Of a stretch of DNA of 64,000 nucleotides, positions 1-10,407 are shown one piece after another. Made by a program: the position numbers and the translations under genes. The first letter of the stretch is position 1. Each line of letters opens with the position of its first letter. A model generated the notes under the pieces. The model was given only the letters and a program-made list of their open reading frames with translations. It was not told the origin of the DNA and searched no databases. Location of the stretch: NCBI GenBank assembly GCA_015501585.1, contig JADNRY010000253.1, positions 1-64,000 of the forward strand, read 5' to 3'. Source of the DNA: Rhodocollybia butyracea. Its lineage: Eukaryota; Basidiomycota; Agaricomycetes; Agaricales; Omphalotaceae.

Positions 1-453
1 ACTGATACCTATTTGTTGCTGCAGTGCTGTATACCTGGTGTGTATCTGGAGCCGTGGTGGGGCATATCTGGAGCTGTGGTGGGGCATATCTGGTACATAT
101 CTGGTGCCTTGGTGTAAGATAACTGGTACCTATCTGGTGCCTTGGTAGAACATATCCAGTACATGCATGTTGCCTTGTTGTCACATACCTGGTGCCTAGC
201 TGTAGCCTTGGTGGAACATATTCAGTACATATCTGGTGCCTTGATACTACCTAGAAGTAGCCGAGTGGATCATATACAGTACCTGCATACCTTGCACCAT
301 CTGAACTGGTACCTATTGACAGCCTCCATGTTCTATGCTTGGTGCCTATCTAGAGCCTTGCAGGACAATATTGGGTACAGATGAGTAACAGGTATGTATA
401 ACTGAGGCTACTCATAAGTACCGGTCATGTTTCACCAAGGCACCAGATATGTA

Positions 454-973
454 TCAGAAATGGTACACCAAGGCTACAGATAAATATCAGTCATGTTACA
501 CCAAGCGCCAGATATGTACCAGATACACTCCGTAATGCATAACAGGAGGGTCCAAGCATGGTATTTCTCAAAATGTCACAAATTTTTGTGGCAGGCCTTT
601 GGCCCACCTATTTATTTGTAAGGATGGACACAACTCCTGGTTAGATTCCAGTACCTGCGGGAAACACCCATGGGAATACCTGGAAACCTGTAACCCATGG
701 GTGCCAACAATCATGTACGCACCTATCAAGGGAGTACAAGATGTACATAATTGTGGCCTCAGTGTTACATACATGGTGCCTATCTGTATCCTTAGTGAGA
801 TATATTCAGTACATATCTGGTGCCTTGGTGTAATGGAACAGGTACCTATTTGTAGCCTCCATGTTTTATACTGGGTGCATATCTTGGGTCTTGATGGAGT
901 GTATCTGGTACATATCTGGCGCTTGGTGTAACATGACTGATATTTATCTGTAGCCTTGGTGTACCATTTCTGA
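454..973. repeat. Perfect 78-bp inverted repeat (454-531 / 896-973)
   Basis: Bases 454-531 are the exact reverse complement of 896-973, checked base by base. The spacer is 364 bp. The surrounding minisatellite is degenerate, so a perfect 78-bp match means recent copying or inversion rather than chance similarity between units. Confidence 0.9.
619..730 (+). mobile_element. Fragment of the hAT-like MITE family
   Basis: TAAGGATGGACACAA at 619 matches the terminal inverted repeat of the complete MITE at 12660-12998 and is followed by similar GTACCTG-containing sequence. No second terminus or target duplication was found, so this is a one-ended remnant in the spacer of the inverted repeat. Confidence 0.45.
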
Positions 974-980
974 CAAGTCG

Positions 981-1860
981 ATGGACTGAGAGGACACGGA
1001 ATGCACGGGACGAGTAGAATGATCGGAATAAACGGAACGAAAGTGACAGATCACATGATCACGTCATGTCAGTTGAACTTCCCGCAGCACCACCACCACC
1101 GACCGACCCACGCGCAATCGGTTTCTGGTTCTTCCCTTATGCCCGTGAACACAACCGCTGAATGGATACCTTCTGCTTTATTTTTTCTGTCTCCTCGCAC
1201 GACTTCAAGTTTGTGTCACACAGCATTTCCGATACTGAGACAAAGGTTTTGATTTAGTTGAGTCGCTTGGAGGTGCGCTTTTTTGCTCGTCTTGGAAATC
1301 ATTATACTAATGATCTACATTTCCTTGAAGATTGCCTTTGCCTTTTCTCAAGCTTCTCGATAGTGTAAGCTGTGACCGAATTGACAGGATATTCGGTAGG
1401 TACTTTTAAGGCCAACTTTTAACACCAACATTCAAGACGGGGCCTTCACTAGATATTTTCAACATTAAGCCCAGCTTCCGATAGGGGGCCGCAACCGTTG
1501 AACACAATTTGACATGGTTAGGATGAGCACCTAGGGCAACATAATCTCCGATTTGAAGGCCTCGAAACCTTGTTGAATCGGGGTTGACAGCTACCGGTCC
1601 TTCTGAACATATTGAGGTATGCGCTTCACCTTAAATCCTCTTCCTTTCCTGGCTGTCGCTCCCCATTCCTTTCGTTCCACTGACATGCTCCGCTGGCGGC
1701 TGGATTGTCTTGACTTAGTGCCAGCCGCCATTGTGAAGTCGCACAAACAGGCTACCAACCGCTCTCCTCCTAAACACTGCTCCTGGTCCCTCCGCTCAAT
1801 GCACTACCTCTTCATCAACAGCAACGGCTCTCGTTCATCAACATTCATCAGCTAGACACC
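981..1860. other. No supported gene
   Basis: Only short ORFs without recognisable content. Splice-like GTAAG motifs occur but no continuous spliced frame could be built. Confidence 0.5.
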
Positions 1861-1865
1861 CGCGC

Positions 1866-2320
1866 AGGTACCCCAACGCATGCGAGCGTATCCACTCAGT
1901 GACTTCAGTTGTAAGTCTCCTGCATCTTGCACGTATCCCTTCTTTACTGATTTGTAAGTACAAAGGCGACGCTCATGTGCACATAACGGTCTGGGTGACG
2001 GACCACAGTTTGTCCGTTACGTAGGCGATGGTCAAGGATTGTTTTTTTTTTGCATTTTTTTTGTACAATTTTTCAAAGTAATTGGTCGGGGGTTGGGTGA
2101 CGGGGTCCGATTTCACCGTTGTGACGGTCGTTGGGCGGCGCGGCGGAGCCGGTGCTGCTGTTGCTGTTGCCTCTGCACGCGGAAGTACGGTACCAATGCA
2201 TGCGAGAGTACCCATTCAGTGACTTTGGTCGTAAGTCCCACTCCTCGCATGCCCTTGCAGGAACCCCAACACGTGCGTGGGTATTGGTTCAGTTACTTCA
2301 ATTGTAAGTCCTGCTCCTCA
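1866..2320 (+). repeat. Dispersed ~45-50-bp exon-like modules
   Basis: Three similar modules at about 1868-1911, 2189-2231 and 2261-2306 share the pattern CCAACgCATGCGaG..TA..CATTCAGTGACTTC and each is followed at once by GTAAGTC. Two are preceded by CAG. All three can be read in one frame ending in a related peptide (YPxSDF-like). They look like a duplicated small exon with its donor site, but no complete gene was recognised. Confidence 0.45.
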
Positions 2321-2639
2321 CGCGTACCCCTTTCATTATTGATTTACTTGGCTAGGGTCTGACCATTGAAGAGATTCTTTCTGCTGCTCTTGGCGGGTCT
2401 CCACTCGATGAAGTCGCTACATGTATCCAGTAGTAAGTCATTCTATTTCTCCTATTTGTTCTTCTGTTGATTGTTGCTCCAGCAACATCAATGACAAGCG
2501 TTCACAGTGCTGGTAAGCGTTTTGGTATGTCAATATTGAACCACTTTGATTTTGCTTCTGGGCTTTGTATCCAAGTGGGATTTGGAGATAAGTAGTAGTA
2601 GTACCATAATAAATATACTTTTTTCGTGATACACAACCC

Positions 2640-3225
2640 TTCAGAAACACTTGAAAACCATCAAAGTGATGGTGTAAGACATTCCAAATGATTGCTACAC
2701 CCTTGAAATGATTGCCCAAGGCACTTAGAAAGAGTGTTGAAGGCAGTTCAAATGATTGTTTCAGGCACTCAGAGTGATTGCTGAACAATCCAAATGATTG
2801 TCTCAAGACACTGTGACCCATTACCAAAAACAATCATTTAGACTGTCCTGAACCCTCAATACGAGTGTTTCATACCATCATTTGGAGTGTTTTTGACAAT
2901 CATTTAGATAGCTCAAAACTGTTATATAGAGTGGTTCAGACAATCATATTGAAAGGTTAGGACAATCATTGAAAGTAGTTCAGACAACCTTAATGAGTGA
3001 TTTAGACAATCATTAAGATTGGTTCAAACAATCAATATCAAGGTATAAGACAATCATTTTGAGTATACTGGACAATCATTAAGATTGATTCAAACAATCA
3101 ATATAAAGGTATAAGACAATCTTTTTGAGTAAACTGGACAATCATTAAGAATGGTTCAGACAATCAATAGGAGTGCAAGACAATCATTTAGATCGTGTTT
3201 TGGACAATCAAATTAATTGTTTTTT
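2640..3225. repeat. Degenerate minisatellite, ~30-35 bp unit
   Basis: Many imperfect copies of GACAATCATT(T/A)AGATTGGTTCA occur in a row; neighbouring units such as those at 3010-3130 are close to identical. The minus-strand ORF at 2438-2833 lies in these repeats and is not treated as a gene. Confidence 0.8.
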
Positions 3226-3339
3226 CCTTCCCGTAGTGGCTAGTGTCTATGTATGAAGACCTCTGAGTATTGTACTTTGTACTTTGTAGTGTAGTCTGTA
3301 TGGAGTCTGGACTTCTTTTCTAAAATTCATTCACCTATT

Positions 3340-3515
3340 ATGAATATTCAGACAGGTACCTGTATTGACCTGTGCCACAGGTACCTGCGGTTCCCGGTCA
3401 TTATTCCCACGGGTCCTGGACCGGATACAGGTCAGGCTGTGAGAGGTCCGGATACCTGTGCGGCGGGTCCAGGTCAACCGGGACCCGGACTTGTGATCAT
3501 CTTTATTAGGTACCC
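3340..3515. mobile_element. GGTACCTG / CCGGACC-rich element fragment
   Basis: This stretch shares the internal vocabulary of the MITE at 12660-12998 (GGTACCTG, GACCTGTG, GGGACCCGGAC) but has no clear termini. It is probably an internally related, decayed copy. Confidence 0.4.
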
Positions 3516-3529
3516 TCTGAGCACTTCTT

Positions 3530-4440
3530 TATAAGGAGCAAGAATTATGAAATACATATGCTGAGCAAACATATATAAATAATGCATATATATTTTCTAT
3601 TAATTGTAAGATGTATAGAAAAGCTACGCAAAATGTCTGCTATAATTTTGCTGAACTTATGAGAAGTTCATTTTTGATTTTTTATTTATAATGTGCCATA
3701 ATTGTGAAATATATATGTTTAGCAATTGTAGATATCTAGCTCCTATATGTCATTCATTGCTTGTAATATATATAAGCAACATGCAAAAAAGTCATGGTAT
3801 ATATATGCTATAATTTTGCTCAAGTTATACTCCAGTTTTTTTTACCTATAATGAGCCATAATCATGCAAACACATCTTCATTATTAATTGCAGAACATGT
3901 AGAATATATGCTGGAATTACACTAAAGGTAAATAATGTTTAACATAATTTTATGAATCTTCAGTAATGCACTGCCGATACTACGAAATGCTAGTTTATGT
4001 AAGTTATGCTATGAATAATAAAACACATGCAGCTCAAACACAAGAAATAGTGAATGAGTTATGCTAAGCTATGATATAGGGCAGCACAAAGGCATCAAGA
4101 TGATTTTGATGAATTATGACAACTGCGCTTTCAGGTATATTGATCATTATTTCATGACATTTGAATGAACAGACAGAAAACATACAAAGAGCAAATGTGG
4201 ATGTTATGAGAAGTTTGAATAGCTAATGATGTCAAGATTGTTCACTTGGGGTCTAATATTGGAGAAGTAAGACTTATGGAAATAAGAGGGATATATCATG
4301 GAGAATATCTAAAGGCATATCAAAATAACAAGAAAGAGCATGTATAGAAAATGGAGAATGAATGTGAAAAGTTTGAGAAGATAAATAGAAATAGGATGGT
4401 TATAAGATTGAAGTAAAACAAGAATATTATGTTGAAGTAA
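3530..4440. other. AT-rich gene-free stretch with a diverged internal duplication
   Basis: Strongly AT-rich. The phrase GCTATAATTTTGCT followed by an AACTTAT- or AAGTTAT-type word and a TATAATG(T/A)GCCATAAT word occurs at about 3640-3710 and again at 3810-3860, suggesting an old tandem duplication of roughly 170-190 bp. No coding potential seen. Confidence 0.5.
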
Positions 4441-5665
4441 AATATAGTCAAGACTACAAAGAGGGTACAGATAGTCTATGGATAGGCTACACAAAGGGCA
4501 CAGATAGGCAATGCTGAGGCTACAAATAGGCTACAGATAGGCAAGACTACCAGAGGAGTGGTTAGGAGCATCTTTGAGTGATAGGGTTGGATTCTGAGCA
4601 TTGAAGAGGTGATGAAAAAACATATCCATTACAATACATAGTTAATATATACTTATTGTGTTCTGATGCTTGCATTATAAATAATCAGCAGTATCACTAC
4701 ATTGATATACATTTGTGAGCTTTCATTACATCTAGTAATTGGGGCAATCTGCGGGCGCCAGCAGGACAATGAGCAGGGACCTTGATGAAGGGCAATCATT
4801 GGCGGAACAGGAACATGACATAACCACCGCATTCTTTTGGATGTCTGGAAAGATTGCTAGATAGTGAAAGGGATTGCCGGGGGTTGTCATGAGGCAACGG
4901 GGTTGCTGAAAAGAATTATCACTACAGATAGGTTACATCAAGGGTACAGATAGGCTATAGATAGGCTACAGATAGATTACAACCAGGCAACACCAGGGCT
5001 ACAAATAGATTACATATACACAACACCAGGGGTACAAATAGGCTGTGGGTGTGCTACAGATAGGCTACAACAAGGCTACAGATGGACTATAGATAGACTA
5101 CAGATAGATTACAAGTAGGCAGCACCAGGGGGGCAGATAGGGTATGGAGGGGCTACAGAGAGGGTACTGATAGGTTACATCAAGGGTTCAAAGACTACAA
5201 ATAGATTACAAGCAGGAAACATAAGGAGGATGGTCTACAGATAGGCTAATCCGAGGCTACAAATAGGCTATAGATAGGCTACAGATAGATTAAAAGTAAG
5301 AAACACCAGGGGTACAGATAGGCTATGGATGTGCTACAGATATGCTACTCTGAGGCTACAAGTAGGGAATACCAGGGCTGCAAATAGGGTATGGATGGGC
5401 TGCAGAGAGGCAACTCCAAGGCTACAAATAGATAGATTACAAGCAGGCAACACCAAGGCTATAAATATGCTATAGATAGGCTACAGAAGAATTACAAGTA
5501 GGCAACACCAGAGGTAGAAATAGGCTATGGATGGTCTACAGATACACTACTCCAAGGTTACTAATAGGCAACAGATAGGTTGCACCAAGGCTAAAAATAT
5601 ACTACAGATAGGCTACAGATAGATTACAAGCAGGCAACACCAGGCGCACAGATAGCACTGCGGGG
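4440..5665. repeat. Minisatellite of ~11-12 bp units (GGCTACAGATA)
   Basis: Dense tandem and interspersed units of GGCTACAGATA, GGCTACAAATA and GGCAACACCAG occupy about 4440-4560 and 4920-5665, interrupted at about 4565-4915 by unrelated sequence. GGCTACAGATA is also the reverse complement of the TATCTGTAGCC core of the 1-980 minisatellite, so the two arrays share an origin. Confidence 0.8.
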
Positions 5666-6560
5666 TTTACTCGATAATCCGGCCCGGAAAACTTTGAGAA
5701 AACGCAAGGATTAAGTGTCAATACTCTTGACTATTCTTGAACGGAATTTTCTAAATAAGTACAAATCAATTTTGTAATTATTACTCTGGGCATAGTCAAG
5801 GATTTTTCAAACTAGCTCTTGTACAATCTTGGAATTATTATATTGAATAACTCTCTTTGGAAAACTACAAGTATCCTACCCCAGAATATCTTAGGAAATT
5901 TCTTCATAAAGTGACTTAGAATATAGCAAGAATATTTAAACTAATCTCCACATAGGTCCAGATTATCACTGACAATTTTACCTAAAGATTACCCTGAGGT
6001 TACCATGAGATTATTGAAAATATTCTTATAGTAATAGGAACTGGAAAACTAAAGATTTTATTGGAATAATCCGCGCGTGGAAAACATGAGGTTTTTTTAA
6101 ATGAACTGGCTCGGATTATACGTACCAGACGTCGATGATGTCTAGACATCGGGATGTCTTGCAGTCGAAACGTCTTGGACATTGGGATGCGTGACATCTG
6201 CACGTGACAGTGGTTTATCGCGGGAAAGTCGGGATGTCGGGATTGACGGGCGTTTGCGTTAGACCGTCAAACGGAAAATAGATAGATGCTTAGAGGCCAC
6301 GGATGATTGGCGATGGAGAGGGGAAGGGTGAGGTTTGTGTTCGAATTTGCGGTGGAACTGGCATTTCAGATCATGACACGAAAGGACAAACGAGGCAGTA
6401 AAACGGCCAAAGCTGTAGTTATTGCTCTTCAAGAAAACTCTATAATACATCATCTAGTACATTAGTTTCCAATACATCAGTTTCCAGTTCTAAGTATAAT
6501 GAGTTCTACACTGAAAACAAATCAATAAATATTTACTTTGAAGAATAAAATCAAATACCT
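5666..6560. other. No supported gene; short GATGTC-rich patch
   Basis: No coding sequence recognised. At 6115-6245 the words GACATC, GGGATGTC and GACGTC recur, including the 14-bp palindrome GATGTCTAGACATC at 6137-6150. Short minus-strand ORFs have no recognisable content. Confidence 0.45.
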
Positions 6561-6566
6561 GCACAC

Positions 6567-7175
6567 CTAGCGAGCTCGAGCTATTACTTGTAAAATAGTA
6601 GGCCGAACTTTGTTAGAGTATGTCCACGCTGGAGGGCCAGAGAAGAAGAACTTCTCGACGTGGGTAGTACCACCTGGCCAGTCAAACTCAATGTCGGACG
6701 AAAGTAAGCAGAACAAGCTCGAAAAAAATACTTAAAGCTACAACAGTGACGCGGTCGACAATTGCAAAGTTCCTCCAACGCCATATGGATAAGTGATTCT
6801 TTTTGCACGAGTTAGTAATTATCGAAAGACGATTAAAGCATACTTGCCTACTCTTGTTGCATTCAGTGTCCAAAATGCCTCAAGCCAGATCCTGGCGGCA
6901 TTGGGACATTTACAGTTCCATTCTTGTCTTCGACGACGCATATTATTTGTTTGACCGACTTTAAAAATCCCATTTCCCTCGTAAAACACATAAATCCACC
7001 CATCACGGCTCACTTTCGTGAATAGATGCTTCATCAGCTTGCGCCAAGCTTTCAGCCGCTTGAAATACGGACAACGGCCATCAAAGATGGCCCTCCGAGG
7101 ACGTGTACGGACCATAGTTGTGACTGCAGAGCACAGAGTAGCACGAGTCGATTTGTTTGTGCTTGTCAATATCAT
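6567..7175 (-). CDS. T5orf172 / GIY-YIG-like domain gene (copy A)
   Basis: The long exon (7175 down to 6848) encodes GWIYVFYEGNGIFKVGQT followed by an RxxxWN segment. This is the hallmark of the Bacteriophage T5 Orf172 / MUG113 domain, a GIY-YIG-superfamily nuclease-like fold common as stand-alone genes in mushrooms. The exon ends ACAAGAGTAG and is followed by GCAAGT, so the first intron (6847-6799) would be GC-AG type with a TACTAAC branch site. The next exon continues with ALEELCNCRPRHC. A last block, HVEKFFF..AWTYSNKV, matches the end of copy B at 12.4-13.2 kb but lies one frame away, so an intron was missed or the gene is frameshifted. The first in-frame ATG is at 7175; the N-terminus is uncertain. 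Function unknown. Confidence 0.55.
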
Positions 7176-7473
7176 TAGCCGCCCATGTTCTTCCACCCAT
7201 CGTTCTTCCCTACTCCCATTACGCACCACAATGCCATTTCATCAACCAGTCATACATCAACGCGCTGGAGAGGGATATAGCAATAGGACTGGTTTTGGGC
7301 CTACGCTGCGTGTTCTATTCTTTTTCATTGACATATAGCTGAAGTGTACGTTCCAGAAGGTCCTCTAATGCGATGGTACCAAGTGGACTGATGGCTGGAT
7401 CTCGCCCTCGGTAGCTCCATCTCTTTTGCCTTCAGTCACCCCCTCAAAAGCGCAGTCCACGAAACCATTCCTT

Positions 7474-8286
7474 CTAAAGATCCATCTGTGGCGCTTTCGG
7501 TCGCGTCGCCCACCGTCCTTCCAAAGCACAGTCCGTTGCGCCATCTACAACTCCTTCTATTACACCTTCCGTCGCCCACATCGAACGCCATCGTACCTTC
7601 CATTCCTCGTTGCGTAAAGATCGGTTTGTGCCAGTTAAAGTTGTACCATCTGCGGCTTCTTCTTTTAACCATACAATGCCTGTGCATCGCTTCATTGTCT
7701 CCCTGAAAACAACCCTCAGCCTCATCCGGACCCGAATCCATAGCCCCATCCCCAACCACGAAGGGTCCGACAACAGGGAGAACCTTCTGGCGGTCATCTT
7801 CGGATCTTCCTGGTCTGTTCGGCAACACCTCCAACGATATCGTCGAATGCTCTCGGCATTCTCTTCCTCAATCCCAATCTCCCGCCCCCACACCTGCACC
7901 CCCAGCCTCTCGTCTTCATACACCGCGTACGATCTCCACTGCCCACGATTTCTCAGATATTCCAAATGAGCCGTTGGATCGCGATGCAAGGGACAGAATC
8001 CGAATACGACAACTTTTTGGGCCAAAGCTGATACGAGGGAGAAGCAGGGGAAGAAGAACGAGGAATGATGAACAAGACTCTCAGAGCTATCAGGTGGGAA
8101 CAAAGCCGCCATGATGTCCAGTTCGTTCCAGGGCGAAGCGCTGTGGAGCGCACCATGGGAGTGGAGCCTGGGTTTGGACATTGGAATAGAACGGGCTCTG
8201 ACTCCCTTGTGTTGGAAGGTAAGAATGATTTGGGGGATGTAGTGAATGGCGGTGAGGAGGATGATACACCGAGGAAAGTGGCCCAT
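7474..8286 (-). CDS. Uncertain ORF, ~270 residues
   Basis: An open frame runs from an ATG at 8286 (open further upstream to about 8373 without ATG) to a stop at 7474. The N-terminal part has a hydrophobic patch (RCIILLTAIHYIPQIIL). The middle reads like ordinary protein (EYLRNRGQWRSYAVYEDERLG). The C-terminal third is rich in W, R, M and G and looks like a shadow. Several other frames on both strands are also open here, so the region may be a multi-exon gene or a GC-rich artefact. No family recognised. Confidence 0.3.
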   Translation of the reverse strand: MGHFPRCIILLTAIHYIPQIILTFQHKGVRARSIPMSKPRLHSHGALHSASPWNELDIMAALFPPDSSESLVHHSSFFFPCFSLVSALAQKVVVFGFCPLHRDPTAHLEYLRNRGQWRSYAVYEDERLGVQVWGREIGIEEENAESIRRYRWRCCRTDQEDPKMTARRFSLLSDPSWLGMGLWIRVRMRLRVVFRETMKRCTGIVWLKEEAADGTTLTGTNRSLRNEEWKVRWRSMWATEGVIEGVVDGATDCALEGRWATRPKAPQMDL

Positions 8287-9090
8287 TGAGACAGGGAGGC
8301 ATGCCGCGAATAACCCGTCGTAAAAGATATTATCATTCTGGAAACGTGTAAACCAGCGAGCAAAAGAAGCCAAATGTAGAAGTATATGTACGAATGGACC
8401 ACCGTAATAAAAGGGTGTATTTGAGATGAGGCGAATAATAAATCATGTAAAGGACCATTCTACGAGGATGGGATAAGCCAGCGTAGCTTTGCTGTCAGAT
8501 TGCTCCTCGATATCCTTAATCTTGCGCTTAGGAATCCACCGTCATCAACAGCCGCACTGTGCTGATGACCAGACGAAATTTTTTGCCATTGGGCTCTTTG
8601 ATGTAGCCTACCCAACTCATCGTGTTAGAAATCGGAAGAAAAAGCGACGGTTGAATTACGCACAAGGATAGTCGACAATGTCGAACGGAACCCCGTTTCC
8701 AGTATACGCTTGACTGTTGATCCACTCCCAAGCTGACCTTTTTCACCGCTGCCAAAATCAATGCCTAACAGACTTTTCATTCGAGTATCCACGCCAGGAG
8801 AAGACAGATACTAGTTACATATCTACTAATCTACTATTGGTTGTATGTAGTCAGTCGACATTGAAGCGCTATAACAACCTTGATCAATGCACAAGGTCAA
8901 TAAAAATGCAAAATGTACTGGCCGGTTTCAGAGCTTTGAGGAGCTGTTATTCTTCATTCGAAACATCGGCTCTGAAAGAAGACTGGATTGGAGTCAGAAC
9001 AGCACCGTGACAAAGGGTCTTGCGGTAAGACATAAGCAGACTAGAAAGGCTCGCTGAGATAAGGTCAAGAAAAAAATTGATACCACCTAC

Positions 9091-10382
9091 TTTTATTCGT
9101 AACTCACGCAAAGGTTGAGTTGTGGGAGGTGCTCGGATTTGCGTGACAATGGGCCCGTTGAGACCACAAACCACAATCCTGTCCCCTTCATGCAGAATAC
9201 CATTCGACAGGACGACATCGGTAGTAGTACCAAGACCTTCGATAACCTTGACTTCAAGTACTGTTACTCCAGCTCCGACCAGTGCATCAGCCGGTCGCTC
9301 ATCCTCTGCTGTGTGAGGTTCACAAGAGCCATAACCATATCAGAATTACACCCTTTCCAGTGATAGCAGAAGTCGGGACGACAGAGACATTCCGGGCAAA
9401 GCTCTTGTTATTGTAGTAAAGAACTGTGTTAAGACCTTTGGTGAATTCTATGACGATTTTGGAAGTACGCTCTTCAAACTCAAGTTGGACGGCTCTTGTC
9501 TGTTTCACGAGAGACTCCTGGAAAGCGCCATCCGGCGTAGCCTGCCATCCGTACAAGCAATCGATCTAGCGAAATTAAATAAGTAGGCTGGCTTGAACGG
9601 AAGACAACAACCCGAACCTTGTTTAAAGCGACAATGAATGGCGTCTTGTGATCACGAAGAAGTCGTAATGATTCCTTAGTTTGAGCTTCAAGGCCATGCT
9701 TTTAGGGATATCAGTCAAAGATCCGACCCTAAGTGGAAAGGATTTACGAACCATGATATCAACCACCAAAATAGCGATATTACAGAGCGAACTACCCCGA
9801 GACCGCAGATTTGTGAAAGATTCATGACCAGGGGTATTGATAACAAGTAGACCCGGGATCTTGTATTCTTGTTTGCCATGCTAAGCGCGAAATTAACATC
9901 ATGATTATCCCTTCTAGACAAATCTCTGGTCTGACCCTGTTCATAACCGCAGTCTTCGTCTTGATTGCATTGAGAGGGAAGTAAGTTGCACCAATTTTTT
10001 GAGTGATACCACCAGCTTCGCCTTCCTGGACGTTAGTTTGCCGAATCTGCACGAAGGGAATGATTCACTTAAAGGATGTAAACGTTAGATGCTCCACTTA
10101 CTTTGTCAAGGAGCTTTGTCTTTCCGGTATCGACGTGTTCCGGGATACAGATAGGACTTCATAGGTCGTCTTTACTCCTAGCAGCCAAAGCAGCTTCATG
10201 AGCCTTGACACGCCGAGCGGCCACCTCTGCTTTCTTCTGAGCTGCTAGCTTTTGGGTTGCAGTAAGCTCATCTTCTGATTCTGATTCTGAATCCTCGTCA
10301 GAGTTCTTTCGGTGAACAGACTGGTTTGACCGGAGGTTTGGCAACAGGTTTTGGGATGGCCAGTTTCGAAGCAGGTTGTGTA
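9091..10382 (-). pseudogene. Decayed eIF5B (translation initiation factor) GTPase core
   Basis: Successive minus-strand exons carry eIF5B-type sequence in the right order: a KPVAKPPVKP and acidic linker (10.3 kb), [28 protein letters not shown] (switch region), [41 protein letters not shown] split by an intron, YGWQA, KQTRAVQ.EFEER, LYYNNKSFARNVS.VPTSA and [15 protein letters not shown]...PLRELRIK. It is broken: a TGA at 10159-10161 replaces the expected Arg just before the P-loop, the P-loop context reads IPEHVDTGK instead of a GHVDTGK-type motif, G3 reads NTPG instead of DTPG, and frames shift near 10,310. Both the long N-terminal region and domains III/IV are missing. A functional copy must lie elsewhere. 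Confidence 0.85.
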
Positions 10383-10407
10383 GCTATATGTATATCAGTG
10401 AAGAAAT

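Larger units (their letters stand above)
1..980. repeat. Degenerate minisatellite, ~30-40 bp unit
   Basis: Loosely repeated units built on phrases such as ACATATCTGGTGCCTTGG and TATCTGTAGCCTTGGTG fill most of the first kilobase. Units run in one orientation at 1-385 and 770-980 and in the opposite orientation at about 405-531. The short ORFs here are by-products of the repeat. No gene is visible. Confidence 0.8.

Noticed and set aside
142..384. 80-residue ORF at the window start
   Set aside because: Lies fully inside the degenerate minisatellite.
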